NCBI GenBank assembly: GCA_017450695.1
Contig: JAFSTA010000009.1
Span: 1 to 64,000, forward strand
Reading direction: 5' to 3'
Length of the DNA stretch: 64,000 nt
Source of the DNA: Kiritimatiellia bacterium
GTDB lineage: Bacteria > Verrucomicrobiota > Kiritimatiellia > RFP12 > UBA1067
Shown here one piece after another: positions 42,912 to 50,721 of this stretch (positions are counted from its first letter, which is position 1; every line of letters begins with the position of its first letter). Below the pieces are notes generated by a model that saw only the letters and a list, made by a program, of their open reading frames with translations, ran no database searches and was not told the DNA's origin. Made by a program: the position numbers and the translations under genes.

Positions 42912-43496
42912 TTATTTTTCCGTACCCGTCAAAGCGGCGAGGCGACCGTACGACTCGTCGCGTACCCCCGCAAAGAGATCGCGCCCGTGCGTGTCGATGC
43001 CGACCACCGCTTCCAATCCGTCTAAATCCAATTCCCAGCAGGCTTCGGTCATGCCAAATTCTTCGAGGAAATGTACGCCCGCCACGCGACGAACCCGCCG
43101 CGCGATCAACGCCGCCGCCCCGCCGACCGCCTGCAGATAGACGCACCCGTGTTCGCGGCAGGCTGCCACCGTCGCCGCACCCATGCCGCCCTTGCCGATG
43201 ATCACGCGCAGGCCGAGACGGGCGATCACGCCCGCTTCGTACGGTTCCTCGCGAATCGAGGTGGTCGGCCCCGCCGCCATGATGCGCCAGCCCGCGCCAT
43301 CCTCCGCCGGCACCGCGACCGGCCCGCAGTGGAACAACGCGCCGTCCCGCAGATCGACGGGACAGCTGCCGCCGTCCGCGAGGAACTTGTGGAAGCGGTC
43401 TCGTCCCGTGCAGACACGTCCGCTGATCCGCACGGCGTCACCCGCGCGCAACCCGCGTATCGCGTTCTCGGAAAATGGATAGGTCAATTCTTTCAC
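42912..43496 (-). CDS. Class I fumarate hydratase, beta subunit
   Basis: A 194-aa protein starting with GTG at 43496, overlapping the alpha stop as GTGA; the initiator is followed by KELTYPFSENAIRGLRAGD. It has the beta-subunit marks GRVCTGRDRFHKFL (usually TARDxAHK), GPTTSIREEP, GKGGMG and the C-terminal GMTEACWELDLDG. With the alpha subunit it would form the [4Fe-4S] fumarate hydratase (or the related L-tartrate dehydratase) of the TCA cycle. GAGGAT lies about 9 bases upstream of the GTG. Its reading frame continues open upstream inside the alpha gene, so the start must be set by the coupling and by homology. Confidence 0.88.
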   Translation of the reverse strand: MKELTYPFSENAIRGLRAGDAVRISGRVCTGRDRFHKFLADGGSCPVDLRDGALFHCGPVAVPAEDGAGWRIMAAGPTTSIREEPYEAGVIARLGLRVIIGKGGMGAATVAACREHGCVYLQAVGGAAALIARRVRRVAGVHFLEEFGMTEACWELDLDGLEAVVGIDTHGRDLFAGVRDESYGRLAALTGTEK

Positions 43497-44350
43497 GGCA
43501 GGATCCTCACGGTATGCCGCCGACAGGCCCAGCAGCAGTAGGCGACGGTCACGAAGAACGAGGCGGGAAGACGCGGCCTCGCGGCGATCTTGATTCCCAG
43601 CACGGTGGTCTTGCCACCCAGCCCCATCGGCCCGATCCCCAACGAATTCGCCTCCGCCGTCACGCGCTCCTCCAGCGCGGCGAGTTCCGCCACGGGCGAA
43701 CGGTCCGTCAGCGGACGCAGCAACTGTTCCTTCGCGACGAGGTATCCCTCGGCGCGGTCGCCACCGACGCACACGCCCAGCACGCCGGGGGCGCACCCGT
43801 ACCCCTGCGCGTCGCAGACCGCCTTCAGGATGCATTTGCGGACGCCGTCCAAGTCGCGCCCCGCGCCGAGCGAGGCGTCGGGCAGACTGAACTGCCGCGA
43901 CATATTCTCGCTGCCGCCGCCCTTCTGCAGGAGCGAGACGGTAATGCCGTCGGCTGCGGGATCCGTCTCGAAATGGCAGACCGGAACCAGGCCGGGAACC
44001 GCATTGGTATCGGCGGATGCGCCGGTGAGCGCGTCGATCGTGTTGCGGCGCAGCCAGCCGTTCGCCGTCGCGCGGGCGACCGCTTCTTCCGTCGCGCCCC
44101 GCAACGCGGAGGCGTCCGTTCCAGGCGGGATCGTCCAGAAGAACGAGAGCCATCCCGTGTCCTGGCAGAGCGGCGTACCCTGTCGCCGCGCCAACGCCGC
44201 ATTCTCCAATAGCGCGTGCAGAAGCAGCGATTCCGAATCGGACGACGCGCCGTCGGCAGCTGCCGACAACGCGGCCTCCACATCTTCGGGCAGGTCGCTC
44301 GTATTCCGGTGGATCAACTCCACCAACTGTTCTGTTACGCTCTTTGCCAT
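43493..44350 (-). CDS. Class I fumarate hydratase, alpha subunit
   Basis: A 285-aa iron-sulphur subunit. Start 44350 (MAKSVTEQL) has AAAGGA upstream. Cluster cysteines are visible in PLCQDTGW, in YGCAPGVLGVCVGG and in the C-terminal YCCWACRR, the order expected for FumA/TtdA-type alpha subunits. NAVPGLVPVCHFE is the substrate-side segment. It converts fumarate and water to malate together with the beta subunit. An oxygen-sensitive class I enzyme fits an anaerobic or gut organism. Tartrate dehydratase cannot be excluded from sequence alone. Confidence 0.9.
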   Translation of the reverse strand: MAKSVTEQLVELIHRNTSDLPEDVEAALSAAADGASSDSESLLLHALLENAALARRQGTPLCQDTGWLSFFWTIPPGTDASALRGATEEAVARATANGWLRRNTIDALTGASADTNAVPGLVPVCHFETDPAADGITVSLLQKGGGSENMSRQFSLPDASLGAGRDLDGVRKCILKAVCDAQGYGCAPGVLGVCVGGDRAEGYLVAKEQLLRPLTDRSPVAELAALEERVTAEANSLGIGPMGLGGKTTVLGIKIAARPRLPASFFVTVAYCCWACRRHTVRILP

Positions 44351-44401
44351 TTGTTTATCCTTTTCGTAGCTGGTAGCGGGTGGCGTGGGATGCAACAAAC
44401 A

Positions 44402-44480
44402 TAATCGGCAACTATCGATGGCTATCGACTGCAATCGATTCCCAAACCTACCATTCAACCACCCAACCACCTAACCACTA
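44402..44480. repeat. ATCGAT-family intergenic repeat, copy 4
   Basis: AATCGGCAACTATCGATGGC, TATCGACTGCAATCGATTCC, CAAACCTACCATTCAACCAC and CCAACCACCTAACCACTA lie between the fumarase alpha start and the PHP gene stop. The C-rich tail with ACC repeats is shared with copy 2. Confidence 0.8.
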
Positions 44481-45359
44481 ACAGCTTGCGTTTCCCAACA
44501 CGACAAACGGGTTCTCCGTCGCGTGTACGGCGCGGAAGATTGCGGTCAGGTAGTCATCCGGCACGCAGAGCGAACTGAATCCGCATCCGACCTTGATATC
44601 GGGTTTCCGTGTGCCATGATAATCCGACCCGCCCGTCGGGAAGAATCCGATCTCTCCCGCCAGCCGCAGCAGTTCCATCATCTGCTCGGAGGTATGTGAG
44701 GTGTAGCGAACCTCCACGCCATCCGCGCCCATCGCCTTGAGCTTGCGAAGCCCCGCCTCCAGCCTGTGCGAATCCTTGAGCCAGAGGAAGGGGTGCGCGA
44801 CCACCGCCACGCCACCAGCCGCGTGGATCATCTCGATCCCCTCCTGCGGTGCCATGTATTCCCGCTCCTGGTACGCGGGTTTCCCTTTGGAAAGATAGAG
44901 CGAAAAGGCCTGCGAGGTGTTCGTGACCATCTGCCGCGCCACCAAGGCACTCGCGATGTGGGGTCGTCCGACCACTCCCTTCTCGGCATGCACCAAAACA
45001 TCCTCCCAGGTCAGCGGCATTCCCAGTTCGTTCAGCTTCGCCACGATCCGGTGGTTGCGCTCCATGCGTTTTTCTTGCGCCCATTTCATCTTCTCCACCA
45101 CCAGCGGATGTTCCGGGTTCAGTCCGTAACCCAGAATGTGCAACTCGCCGCCACCGAGCGGTTCGCAGCTCAGTTCGATGCCGGAGAGACCGGTGATCGT
45201 CGCCGCACGACACGCGTCCAGGAACTCGCCCGTCCCGTCCATCGTATCATGGTCGGTGAGAGCGAGTCCCGTGACGCCGGATTCGACCGCCATGCGAACC
45301 AATTCGGCGGGCGCATCCGATCCGTCGGAGAAAACAGAATGGACGTGCAGATCAATCAT
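44478..45359 (-). CDS. PHP-domain phosphoesterase (RNase AM/TrpH-like)
   Basis: A 293-aa cytosolic metallohydrolase. It shows the PHP motifs in order: DLHVHSVFSDG, LALTDHDTMDG, the GRPHIASALV helix, VVAHPFLW and GSDYHGTRKP. These supply the trinuclear metal ligands. The closest known group is the YciV/RNase AM family, which removes 5' nucleotides from RNA and 3',5'-bisphosphates. Its start overlaps the end of the PurH-like gene by 8 bases, so the two are probably co-translated. The C-terminus reads NPFVVLGNASC. Confidence 0.88.
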   Translation of the reverse strand: MIDLHVHSVFSDGSDAPAELVRMAVESGVTGLALTDHDTMDGTGEFLDACRAATITGLSGIELSCEPLGGGELHILGYGLNPEHPLVVEKMKWAQEKRMERNHRIVAKLNELGMPLTWEDVLVHAEKGVVGRPHIASALVARQMVTNTSQAFSLYLSKGKPAYQEREYMAPQEGIEMIHAAGGVAVVAHPFLWLKDSHRLEAGLRKLKAMGADGVEVRYTSHTSEQMMELLRLAGEIGFFPTGGSDYHGTRKPDIKVGCGFSSLCVPDDYLTAIFRAVHATENPFVVLGNASC

Positions 45360-46044
45360 GGATGGTCGGATAGGTTTTCTTCAGTTTCGCGGCCGTAACC
45401 TTCTCGTTGAAGTACGCCGCGATTGCCGTGTCGTAGGCCGCCGTGTGAGCGAACGCCTTCTGCATCAGGTAGAGACGCGTCTTCAGCGAGACCGTGCCGT
45501 TTGCCGTCTCCAGTTCCTTGATCAGTTTCTTGTAATCCTTCGGATCGGTGACGGAGCAGACGCGCAGGTAGTTCTTCGCCGAGGCGCGGACCATGCAGGG
45601 GCCGCCGATGTCGATGTTGGTACGCGCCATCTCCGGCGTCACCCCCTCCTGCGCCACCGTCTTCTGGAACGGGTAGAGATTGACCACCACCATGTCGATC
45701 GGCTTCGCGCCGATACGCGCCATGTCCTTCTTGTGGGCGGCGTTGTACGTCTCCGACAGCAGGCCGAGGTAGATTTTGAAATCCAGCGTCTTCACGAGCC
45801 CGCCCTGCATTTCCGGCTGTCCGGTGTAGTCCGAGACCGCGACGAGATGCTTCTTCGCCAGCTTCTCGCCGAGGATGTTCGCGATCGCGGTGTAGGTGCC
45901 GCCGGTCGAATAGATCGTCACCTTCGGGCAAGCCTTCACGAGGGCGGGGACAAAGGTGTCCAGTCCGGTCTTGTCGGACACGCTGATCAACACACGACGA
46001 ATGGCAACCGCGCCATCGATTTCATTCACAATGTTCAAAGCCAT
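45352..46044 (-). CDS. PurH-like IMP cyclohydrolase domain, stand-alone and divergent
   Basis: A 230-aa protein covering only the N-terminal cyclohydrolase domain of PurH; the AICAR formyltransferase half is absent. Start 46044 (MALNIVNE) has AAGGAG; the longer frame upstream is repeat sequence. It has VLISVSDKTGLDTFV, YSTGGTY, VVNLYPFQKTV and NIDIGGPCMVRASAKN. The segment that reads DGRVKTLHPKIHGGIL in most PurH reads QGGLVKTLDFKIYLGLL here: the conserved Arg before V-K-T and the HP pair are replaced. It should close FAICAR to IMP if active, but the changes at the phosphate-binding loop leave that open. The formyltransferase step must be encoded elsewhere. Confidence 0.85.
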   Translation of the reverse strand: MALNIVNEIDGAVAIRRVLISVSDKTGLDTFVPALVKACPKVTIYSTGGTYTAIANILGEKLAKKHLVAVSDYTGQPEMQGGLVKTLDFKIYLGLLSETYNAAHKKDMARIGAKPIDMVVVNLYPFQKTVAQEGVTPEMARTNIDIGGPCMVRASAKNYLRVCSVTDPKDYKKLIKELETANGTVSLKTRLYLMQKAFAHTAAYDTAIAAYFNEKVTAAKLKKTYPTIHD

Positions 46045-46099
46045 AATGCAACTCCTTTCGAAGGGCGATAGGATAACAAAAACCAATACCCCTGACAAT

Positions 46100-46190
46100 G
46101 AAAAGTTGGGTGGTAGCTGGTAGGTGGTCGGTTTGGGAATCGATTGCTGTCGGTAGCCATCGACTGCTGTCGATTCCGGTTGTTGCATCC
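46100..46190. repeat. ATCGAT-family intergenic repeat, copy 5 (reverse orientation)
   Basis: GTTGGGTGGTAGCTGGTAGG, GGTTTGGGAATCGATTGCTG, TCGGTAGCCATCGACTGCTG and TCGATTCCGG are the reverse complement of copies 2-4. It separates the divergently transcribed PurH-like gene and LysM lipoprotein operon. Confidence 0.75.
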
Positions 46191-46258
46191 CCACGCCTCT
46201 CAGCTTCCCCGCTTCTCAGCTGGCGCGAAGCGCCCGCCCATTTCTTTGTTTTCTTTGC

Positions 46259-46288
46259 TGGACAGTCGCGCGTGAAATTTTGTACACT
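46259..46288 (+). promoter_or_regulatory. Promoter of the LysM lipoprotein operon
   Basis: TGGACA (46259-46264) and TACACT (46283-46288) are 18 bases apart, leaving a leader of about 30 nt. Confidence 0.6.
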
Positions 46289-46323
46289 GGATGTGCTTTT
46301 TCACCCTTGAAACCAGGTATGAG

Positions 46324-47415
46324 ATGTATCGAGTATTCCTTTACATAGTTGGCGTGGCGCTGATTTCCTGTCTCTCCGGTTGCGAACGCGGCGACCGGAT
46401 TCTGGAGGAGGAACGGTCGGAACGCGCCTCTTCGCTCTTTCGGCGCGCCCGCGCCGCAGAGCAGTCGGGCGATTTGGATGAGGCCATCGTCCTGATGAAA
46501 CGTGTCTTGCTGGAAGAGCCGAAAAACTTTTCCGCTCACCTCCAGTTGGCCACGTGGCTGCAGGACTACGCGCAGGATTACGTCGGCGCGATTTACCATT
46601 ACAACCGGTATCTGGAAATGCGTCCGCAGACGGAAAAGGCTACCGTGGCGCAAGACCGCGTCCGCGTGGCCGAACAGCTGCTGGCTCCGCAGATTCTGAA
46701 AAAGGTCGGCGACTCCGTGGAGGGGATTTCCCAGGCGCACCTGCTGAAAGAGGTGGAGGAACTGAACCGGAAGATCACGGCGCTGGTCAGCGAGAAGAAC
46801 ACCATTCAGGCGGAGATGGCGAAGACCCAGGAGGAGATGAAGGTCCTGACGGATGAGAACGCGCGGCTTCGCAAGATCGTCGATAAGATGCGCCAGGCTC
46901 CGGTCGTGGCGCGGGAGGAGCGGAAAAAGCCGCTTCCCGCGAAGGAACCGGCAACGGCGGCCAAGCCCGTCCGCAAGCCATCCACCTACAAGAAGGAATC
47001 CGCCGCGACGCCCGACACCAGCCTCTCCGCCGCCGAGCTGAAGCGGTTGCGCGCGGAGGCGGAGGCGTTGTCCGCCGCGACCGGGAACGCGCGCAAGCAA
47101 CAGACGGAGAAGCCCGCACCGAAAAGCGGGGACGCTCCCGAACCGTTGTTGTCGGACATGGCCGGGAACGATTCGGGGAAAGGCGAGGAGAAGGAGGATT
47201 TCTTCTCGTTCTTCAAAACCGGCAAGCGAGCCGGATCGCCCCGGAAGAACGGCGAGATGAAAACGTATGTGGTGCAGCCGGGGGACACGCTCTACCGGGT
47301 GGCGGAGAAGTTCTACGGCACGACGACGCAGTGGAAAAAGATTCGTGACGCCAACCGCGCGAACATCGATCCGGACGGGCGGATCCGCGCCGGACAGATT
47401 ATTGTCATCCCATGA
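46324..47415 (+). CDS. TPR/coiled-coil lipoprotein with C-terminal LysM domain
   Basis: A 363-aa lipoprotein. Start 46324 gives a lipobox ending at C20 (LISCLSGC). TPR-like helices (RARAAEQSGDLDEAIVLMKR, FSAHLQLATWLQD) occupy residues about 40-110, a coiled coil about 145-200 (LLKEVEELNRKITALVSEKN), then a Lys/Pro/Ala-rich linker. The last 50 residues are a LysM domain (KTYVVQPGDTLYRVAEKFYG, IRAGQIIVIP) that binds peptidoglycan. It probably ties the envelope to the cell wall or helps division or secretion machinery. It is first in an operon with a coupled small membrane protein and a second LysM lipoprotein. Confidence 0.85.
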   Translation: MYRVFLYIVGVALISCLSGCERGDRILEEERSERASSLFRRARAAEQSGDLDEAIVLMKRVLLEEPKNFSAHLQLATWLQDYAQDYVGAIYHYNRYLEMRPQTEKATVAQDRVRVAEQLLAPQILKKVGDSVEGISQAHLLKEVEELNRKITALVSEKNTIQAEMAKTQEEMKVLTDENARLRKIVDKMRQAPVVAREERKKPLPAKEPATAAKPVRKPSTYKKESAATPDTSLSAAELKRLRAEAEALSAATGNARKQQTEKPAPKSGDAPEPLLSDMAGNDSGKGEEKEDFFSFFKTGKRAGSPRKNGEMKTYVVQPGDTLYRVAEKFYGTTTQWKKIRDANRANIDPDGRIRAGQIIVIP

Positions 47416-47684
47416 AAAAGCATCCATATCCAGGCGCGAACGACGTGTTCGTCCAGAACGAGCGGGACTCCGCGCAGATGGAGTTCCAGTTCAGCCGCAT
47501 GGATGAGGAAGAACTGGCGCGTCCGAGCCACCGGCTCTTCCGCTACATCTTTGCGGGCGGACTGCGGCAGACGCGGCGGACGACGGCGGACGACGTGGCG
47601 GAGCGACGGAGACGGACCTTTTTGGTGGGCGTGGCGGTGCTGTGCGTAGTCTGGGTGATTTTCTATTTCTTACCGTGCGAATGA
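47412..47684 (+). CDS. Small single-pass membrane protein
   Basis: A 90-aa protein with no family I recognise. It overlaps the stop of the LysM gene by 4 bases (ATGA). Residues 1-65 are polar and Arg/Glu-rich (DEEELARPSHRLFRYIFAGG, TRRTTADDVAERRRRTF), and a single helix (LVGVAVLCVVWVIFYFL) ends near the C-terminus (PCE). It is probably tail-anchored with the polar part in the cytosol. Its position between two LysM lipoproteins suggests an envelope-linked role. Confidence 0.75.
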   Translation: MKKHPYPGANDVFVQNERDSAQMEFQFSRMDEEELARPSHRLFRYIFAGGLRQTRRTTADDVAERRRRTFLVGVAVLCVVWVIFYFLPCE

Positions 47685-47695
47685 AGGGGAGAATG

Positions 47696-48325
47696 ATGCG
47701 AAAGAGAGTCGGAATGTGGGTGTGCGGGGCGTTTCTCGCCGTGTTGACCGGGTGCGAAAGCCCGATGTTCGAGAATACGCCGTTCCAGAAACAGCCGCAA
47801 CGGACAAGCCTGGAGGTGATGAAGCTCCAGACAACGCAGGATCAACTCTTGGCGAGCGTCCAGAAGATGGATTCGCAATTGGACGAGATGCGTCGCGAGA
47901 ACACCCAGCTGCGCAACAAGATCGCGCAGCTGGAAAGCCGCATGGCGACCGTCGCGCAGACGAGGTCCGCCGCCACGGACGCCGACATCGCGGCGTTGCG
48001 CCGCGACCTGCAGCAGACACGGGCGGAGAACGCGACCATGCGGAAGCAGATCGCCGACGACCTCGCCAGCCGCATCGACAAGATGGCCAAGCAGCAGGAG
48101 GCGGCAGCCCGCCAGTCCGCGCCGCGCGGCGGGTCTTCCGCTTCGACGCAAGCTGCCGCCGCGCGCGGCTCCGGATACGAGCACAAGGTCGAGCGCGGCC
48201 AGACCCTCACCGAAATCGCGCGCGGATACGGCGTACCGATGCAGTCGATCATCAAGGCGAACAATTTGAAGCCTCCCTACAATGTCCGGGTGGGTCAGGT
48301 TCTCTTCATTCCGGACCAGAAGTAA
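47696..48325 (+). CDS. Coiled-coil lipoprotein with C-terminal LysM domain
   Basis: A 209-aa lipoprotein. Three in-frame ATGs (47681, 47693, 47696) are possible; 47696 is chosen for its spacing from GGGGAG and gives a lipobox ending at C20 (LAVLTGC). Residues about 45-125 form a long coiled coil (MDSQLDEMRRENTQLRNKIA). An Ala/Ser/Gly linker is followed by LysM (YEHKVERGQTLTEIARGYGV, NVRVGQVLFIPDQK). It has the same plan as the first gene of the operon without TPRs. It could form a peptidoglycan-binding scaffold with it. Confidence 0.85.
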   Translation: MRKRVGMWVCGAFLAVLTGCESPMFENTPFQKQPQRTSLEVMKLQTTQDQLLASVQKMDSQLDEMRRENTQLRNKIAQLESRMATVAQTRSAATDADIAALRRDLQQTRAENATMRKQIADDLASRIDKMAKQQEAAARQSAPRGGSSASTQAAAARGSGYEHKVERGQTLTEIARGYGVPMQSIIKANNLKPPYNVRVGQVLFIPDQK

Positions 48326-48347
48326 GTTGCCAACAACAGGATAACCT

Positions 48348-49232
48348 ATGCAGAAAATCACGGTCAACGGCGAGCCTGTCTCGCAGGAGATGATCCAGTT
48401 CAACGTCCAGCGCCTGATCCGCTTCCACCTCTCGCACGGAATGGGGGAAGCCCAAATCCATGAGCAGCGGCTGGCGCTTGAGAAATCGGCGACGGAACAG
48501 GCGATCGGCGAGATCCTCCTGATGGGAGAAGCGCAGAAACTGCAGTTCCCGATTCCCGAATCGGAGATCGACGAGCAGATCGAGGAGATCACGGAGCAGC
48601 TGGGCGGCAAGGACAAGTTCGACCGCGCCCTGGCGGAGCGGAAGACCTCGCTCTCGACTTTCCGCGAACAGCTCAAACGCGGGAAGCGCGTCGAGAAGCT
48701 GATCGCGAAAATCACCGAGACGGCAGCCGATCCGACCGAAGCCGAAATTGAAGCGCATTTCAAGGCGCATCGCAGCGAGTATGTCAAGGGAGAACAGGTG
48801 CTCGCGCAACATATCCTCATCACGCCGGACGGCGAGACGAAGACCTCGAAGGACGAGGCGCGTGCGAAGATCGAGGCGATCCGCTCGCGCATTGTGGATG
48901 GCGGAGCCGATTTCTCCGACGAGGCGCAGATGCACTCGATGTGCCCGAGCGCCAGCGAAGGCGGCAGCCTCGGTTGGTTCAGCCGCGGCATGATGGTGCC
49001 CGAGTTCGACAAGGTCGCCTTCGAGATGAAGGACGGCGAAGTCAGCGACATCGTCGAGACCCAGTTCGGGTACCACATCATCAAGAAGATGGATCACAAG
49101 GAAGAGAGCGAACCGAGTTTCGACGAGGTGCGCGAACAGATTCGGGATTTCCTCCGCCACGAGCGGCGGGGCGAGATTATGACCGCTTATGTCGAGGAAC
49201 TGAAGGCCAAGGCGAAAATCGTGAGGGAATAA
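48348..49232 (+). CDS. Parvulin-type peptidyl-prolyl isomerase without signal peptide
   Basis: A 294-aa foldase-like protein. An N-terminal SurA/trigger-like helical part (residues 1-145) precedes one rotamase domain: LAQHILITPD, GGSLGWFSRGMMVPEFDKVA and DIVETQFGYHIIKKMDH. No signal peptide or lipobox follows the start MQKITVNGEP, so it should be cytosolic, unlike SurA or PrsA. It stands 22 bases after the LysM lipoprotein gene and 4 bases before hemL, consistent with one transcript. NifM-like proteins have a similar plan, but no nitrogenase is near. Confidence 0.85.
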   Translation: MQKITVNGEPVSQEMIQFNVQRLIRFHLSHGMGEAQIHEQRLALEKSATEQAIGEILLMGEAQKLQFPIPESEIDEQIEEITEQLGGKDKFDRALAERKTSLSTFREQLKRGKRVEKLIAKITETAADPTEAEIEAHFKAHRSEYVKGEQVLAQHILITPDGETKTSKDEARAKIEAIRSRIVDGGADFSDEAQMHSMCPSASEGGSLGWFSRGMMVPEFDKVAFEMKDGEVSDIVETQFGYHIIKKMDHKEESEPSFDEVREQIRDFLRHERRGEIMTAYVEELKAKAKIVRE

Positions 49233-49236
49233 GAGA

Positions 49237-50502
49237 ATGACGCATGCGGAGTTGTTTGAACGGGCATGCCGGGTCATCCCCGGCGGGGTGAACAGTCCAG
49301 TCCGAGCATTCAACGGCGTCGGTGGCACGCCGCTCTATGTAACCTCTGGCAAAGCACAAAAGATCACGACTTGCGACGCGCGTGAACTGGTGGATTTCTG
49401 CTGTTCGTGGGGCGCAATGATTCTGGGGCACGCGCATCCGGAAGTGACGGAGGCGATCTGCGCGCAGGCGGGGCGTGGTACGACCTTCGGCATCAACACG
49501 GCGATCGAGGTCGATTTGGCGGAACGCCTCTGCGCCCTCGTGCCGGGACTCGAACGCGTCCGGCTTGTCAACTCCGGGACGGAGGCGGTGATGACCGCGA
49601 TCCGCATCGCGCGCGGCGTGACGGGACGGAAGGGCATCATCAAGTTCGATGGCTGTTACCACGGCCACAGCGACAGCATGCTCGTCTCGGCGGGCAGCGG
49701 TCTGCTGACGGGCGGCACGCTTTCCTCCCTGGGTGTCTCCCACCGCGTAGCCAGCGACACATACGTCGCGCCGTACAACGACATCAACGCGGTGAAGGAG
49801 ATCATCGGGCAGAAGGGCCATGAGATCGCGGCGATTATCGTAGAGCCTGTCGCGGCGAACATGGGACTGGTCTGTCCCGATCCCACCTTCCTTTCCAAGC
49901 TCCGCCACGAGGCGGACCGGTGCGGCGCCCTCCTGATCTTCGACGAAGTGATCGACGGGTTCCGCTTCCATGCATCGACCTACGCGAAGCTGGCCGGCGT
50001 GCAGCCCGATCTCTTTACGCTGGGTAAAGTCATCGGTGGCGGACTGCCGCTGGCGGCCGTCGGCGGATACTCCGTCTTCATGGATCAGCTTGCCCCGATG
50101 GGCGGCATCTACCAGGCGGGTACGCTCTCCGGCAATCCCCTGGCGGTGGCGGCGGGACTGAAAACGCTGGAGGTGCTGGAGCGGGATGATCCGTATGGGC
50201 GGATGGAAGAACTGGGGAACCGGCTCGCGAAGACCGTCAACGAGGCGGCGGTCGAGAAAGGGAAGCCGGTTCGGATCGCCAACTTCAAAGGCGTCTTCAC
50301 GCTCTTCTGCTCGGAACAGACGATGCGGAATTTGACGGACGTGCGCACGAGCGACGTGGCGGAATACGCCCGCATCTTCCACGCGGTGTTGGATGCCGGA
50401 TACTACCTGCCGCCCTCCCAGTTCGAGGTCGGCTTCATCTCCGCCGCGCACACGCAAGCCGACATCGACGGCCTCTCTTCCGCAATCCTGGCGGCGATGT
50501 AG
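49237..50502 (+). CDS. hemL: Glutamate-1-semialdehyde 2,1-aminomutase
   Basis: A 421-aa PLP enzyme that turns glutamate-1-semialdehyde into 5-aminolevulinate, the precursor of haem and cobalamin. It has IPGGVNSPVRAFNGVGG, NSGTEAVMTAIRIARG, FDGCYHGHSDSMLVSAGSG, the PLP aspartate in IFDEVIDGFR and the Schiff-base lysine in TLGKVIGGGLP. Length and motifs match the family. It shares a transcript with the parvulin gene. The window's di-haem protein gives one use for its product. Confidence 0.96.
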   Translation: MTHAELFERACRVIPGGVNSPVRAFNGVGGTPLYVTSGKAQKITTCDARELVDFCCSWGAMILGHAHPEVTEAICAQAGRGTTFGINTAIEVDLAERLCALVPGLERVRLVNSGTEAVMTAIRIARGVTGRKGIIKFDGCYHGHSDSMLVSAGSGLLTGGTLSSLGVSHRVASDTYVAPYNDINAVKEIIGQKGHEIAAIIVEPVAANMGLVCPDPTFLSKLRHEADRCGALLIFDEVIDGFRFHASTYAKLAGVQPDLFTLGKVIGGGLPLAAVGGYSVFMDQLAPMGGIYQAGTLSGNPLAVAAGLKTLEVLERDDPYGRMEELGNRLAKTVNEAAVEKGKPVRIANFKGVFTLFCSEQTMRNLTDVRTSDVAEYARIFHAVLDAGYYLPPSQFEVGFISAAHTQADIDGLSSAILAAM

Positions 50503-50589
50503 CAGGTGACAGATAGCTGTTAGCCCCCACCAGCTCCCCCGCCTCATTCATCGGCGGCTCTTTTCCGCCAAAATATTTTCTTTTCGTGA

Positions 50590-50618
50590 TTGCCTAGCGG
50601 GCTTGTTTTTGCTATTCT
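50590..50618 (+). promoter_or_regulatory. rpsB-tsf promoter
   Basis: TTGCCT (50590-50595) and TATTCT (50613-50618) are 17 bases apart, with TGC before the -10. The leader is about 97 nt and may carry the usual S2-dependent control, but no clear fold is seen. Positions 50503-50589 hold only a few short AGCTGTTAGC-like repeat bases. Confidence 0.6.
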
Positions 50619-50721
50619 TTTGGCTTTCTTTTAGCGCGGGTTGCCGGGTGGCAGCTTCGTGCGGAAGCGAAGGCGCGGCAAGGTGTCGCGTCAAAGCGGA
50701 TTCACGCGAAAGGAAAGTGAA

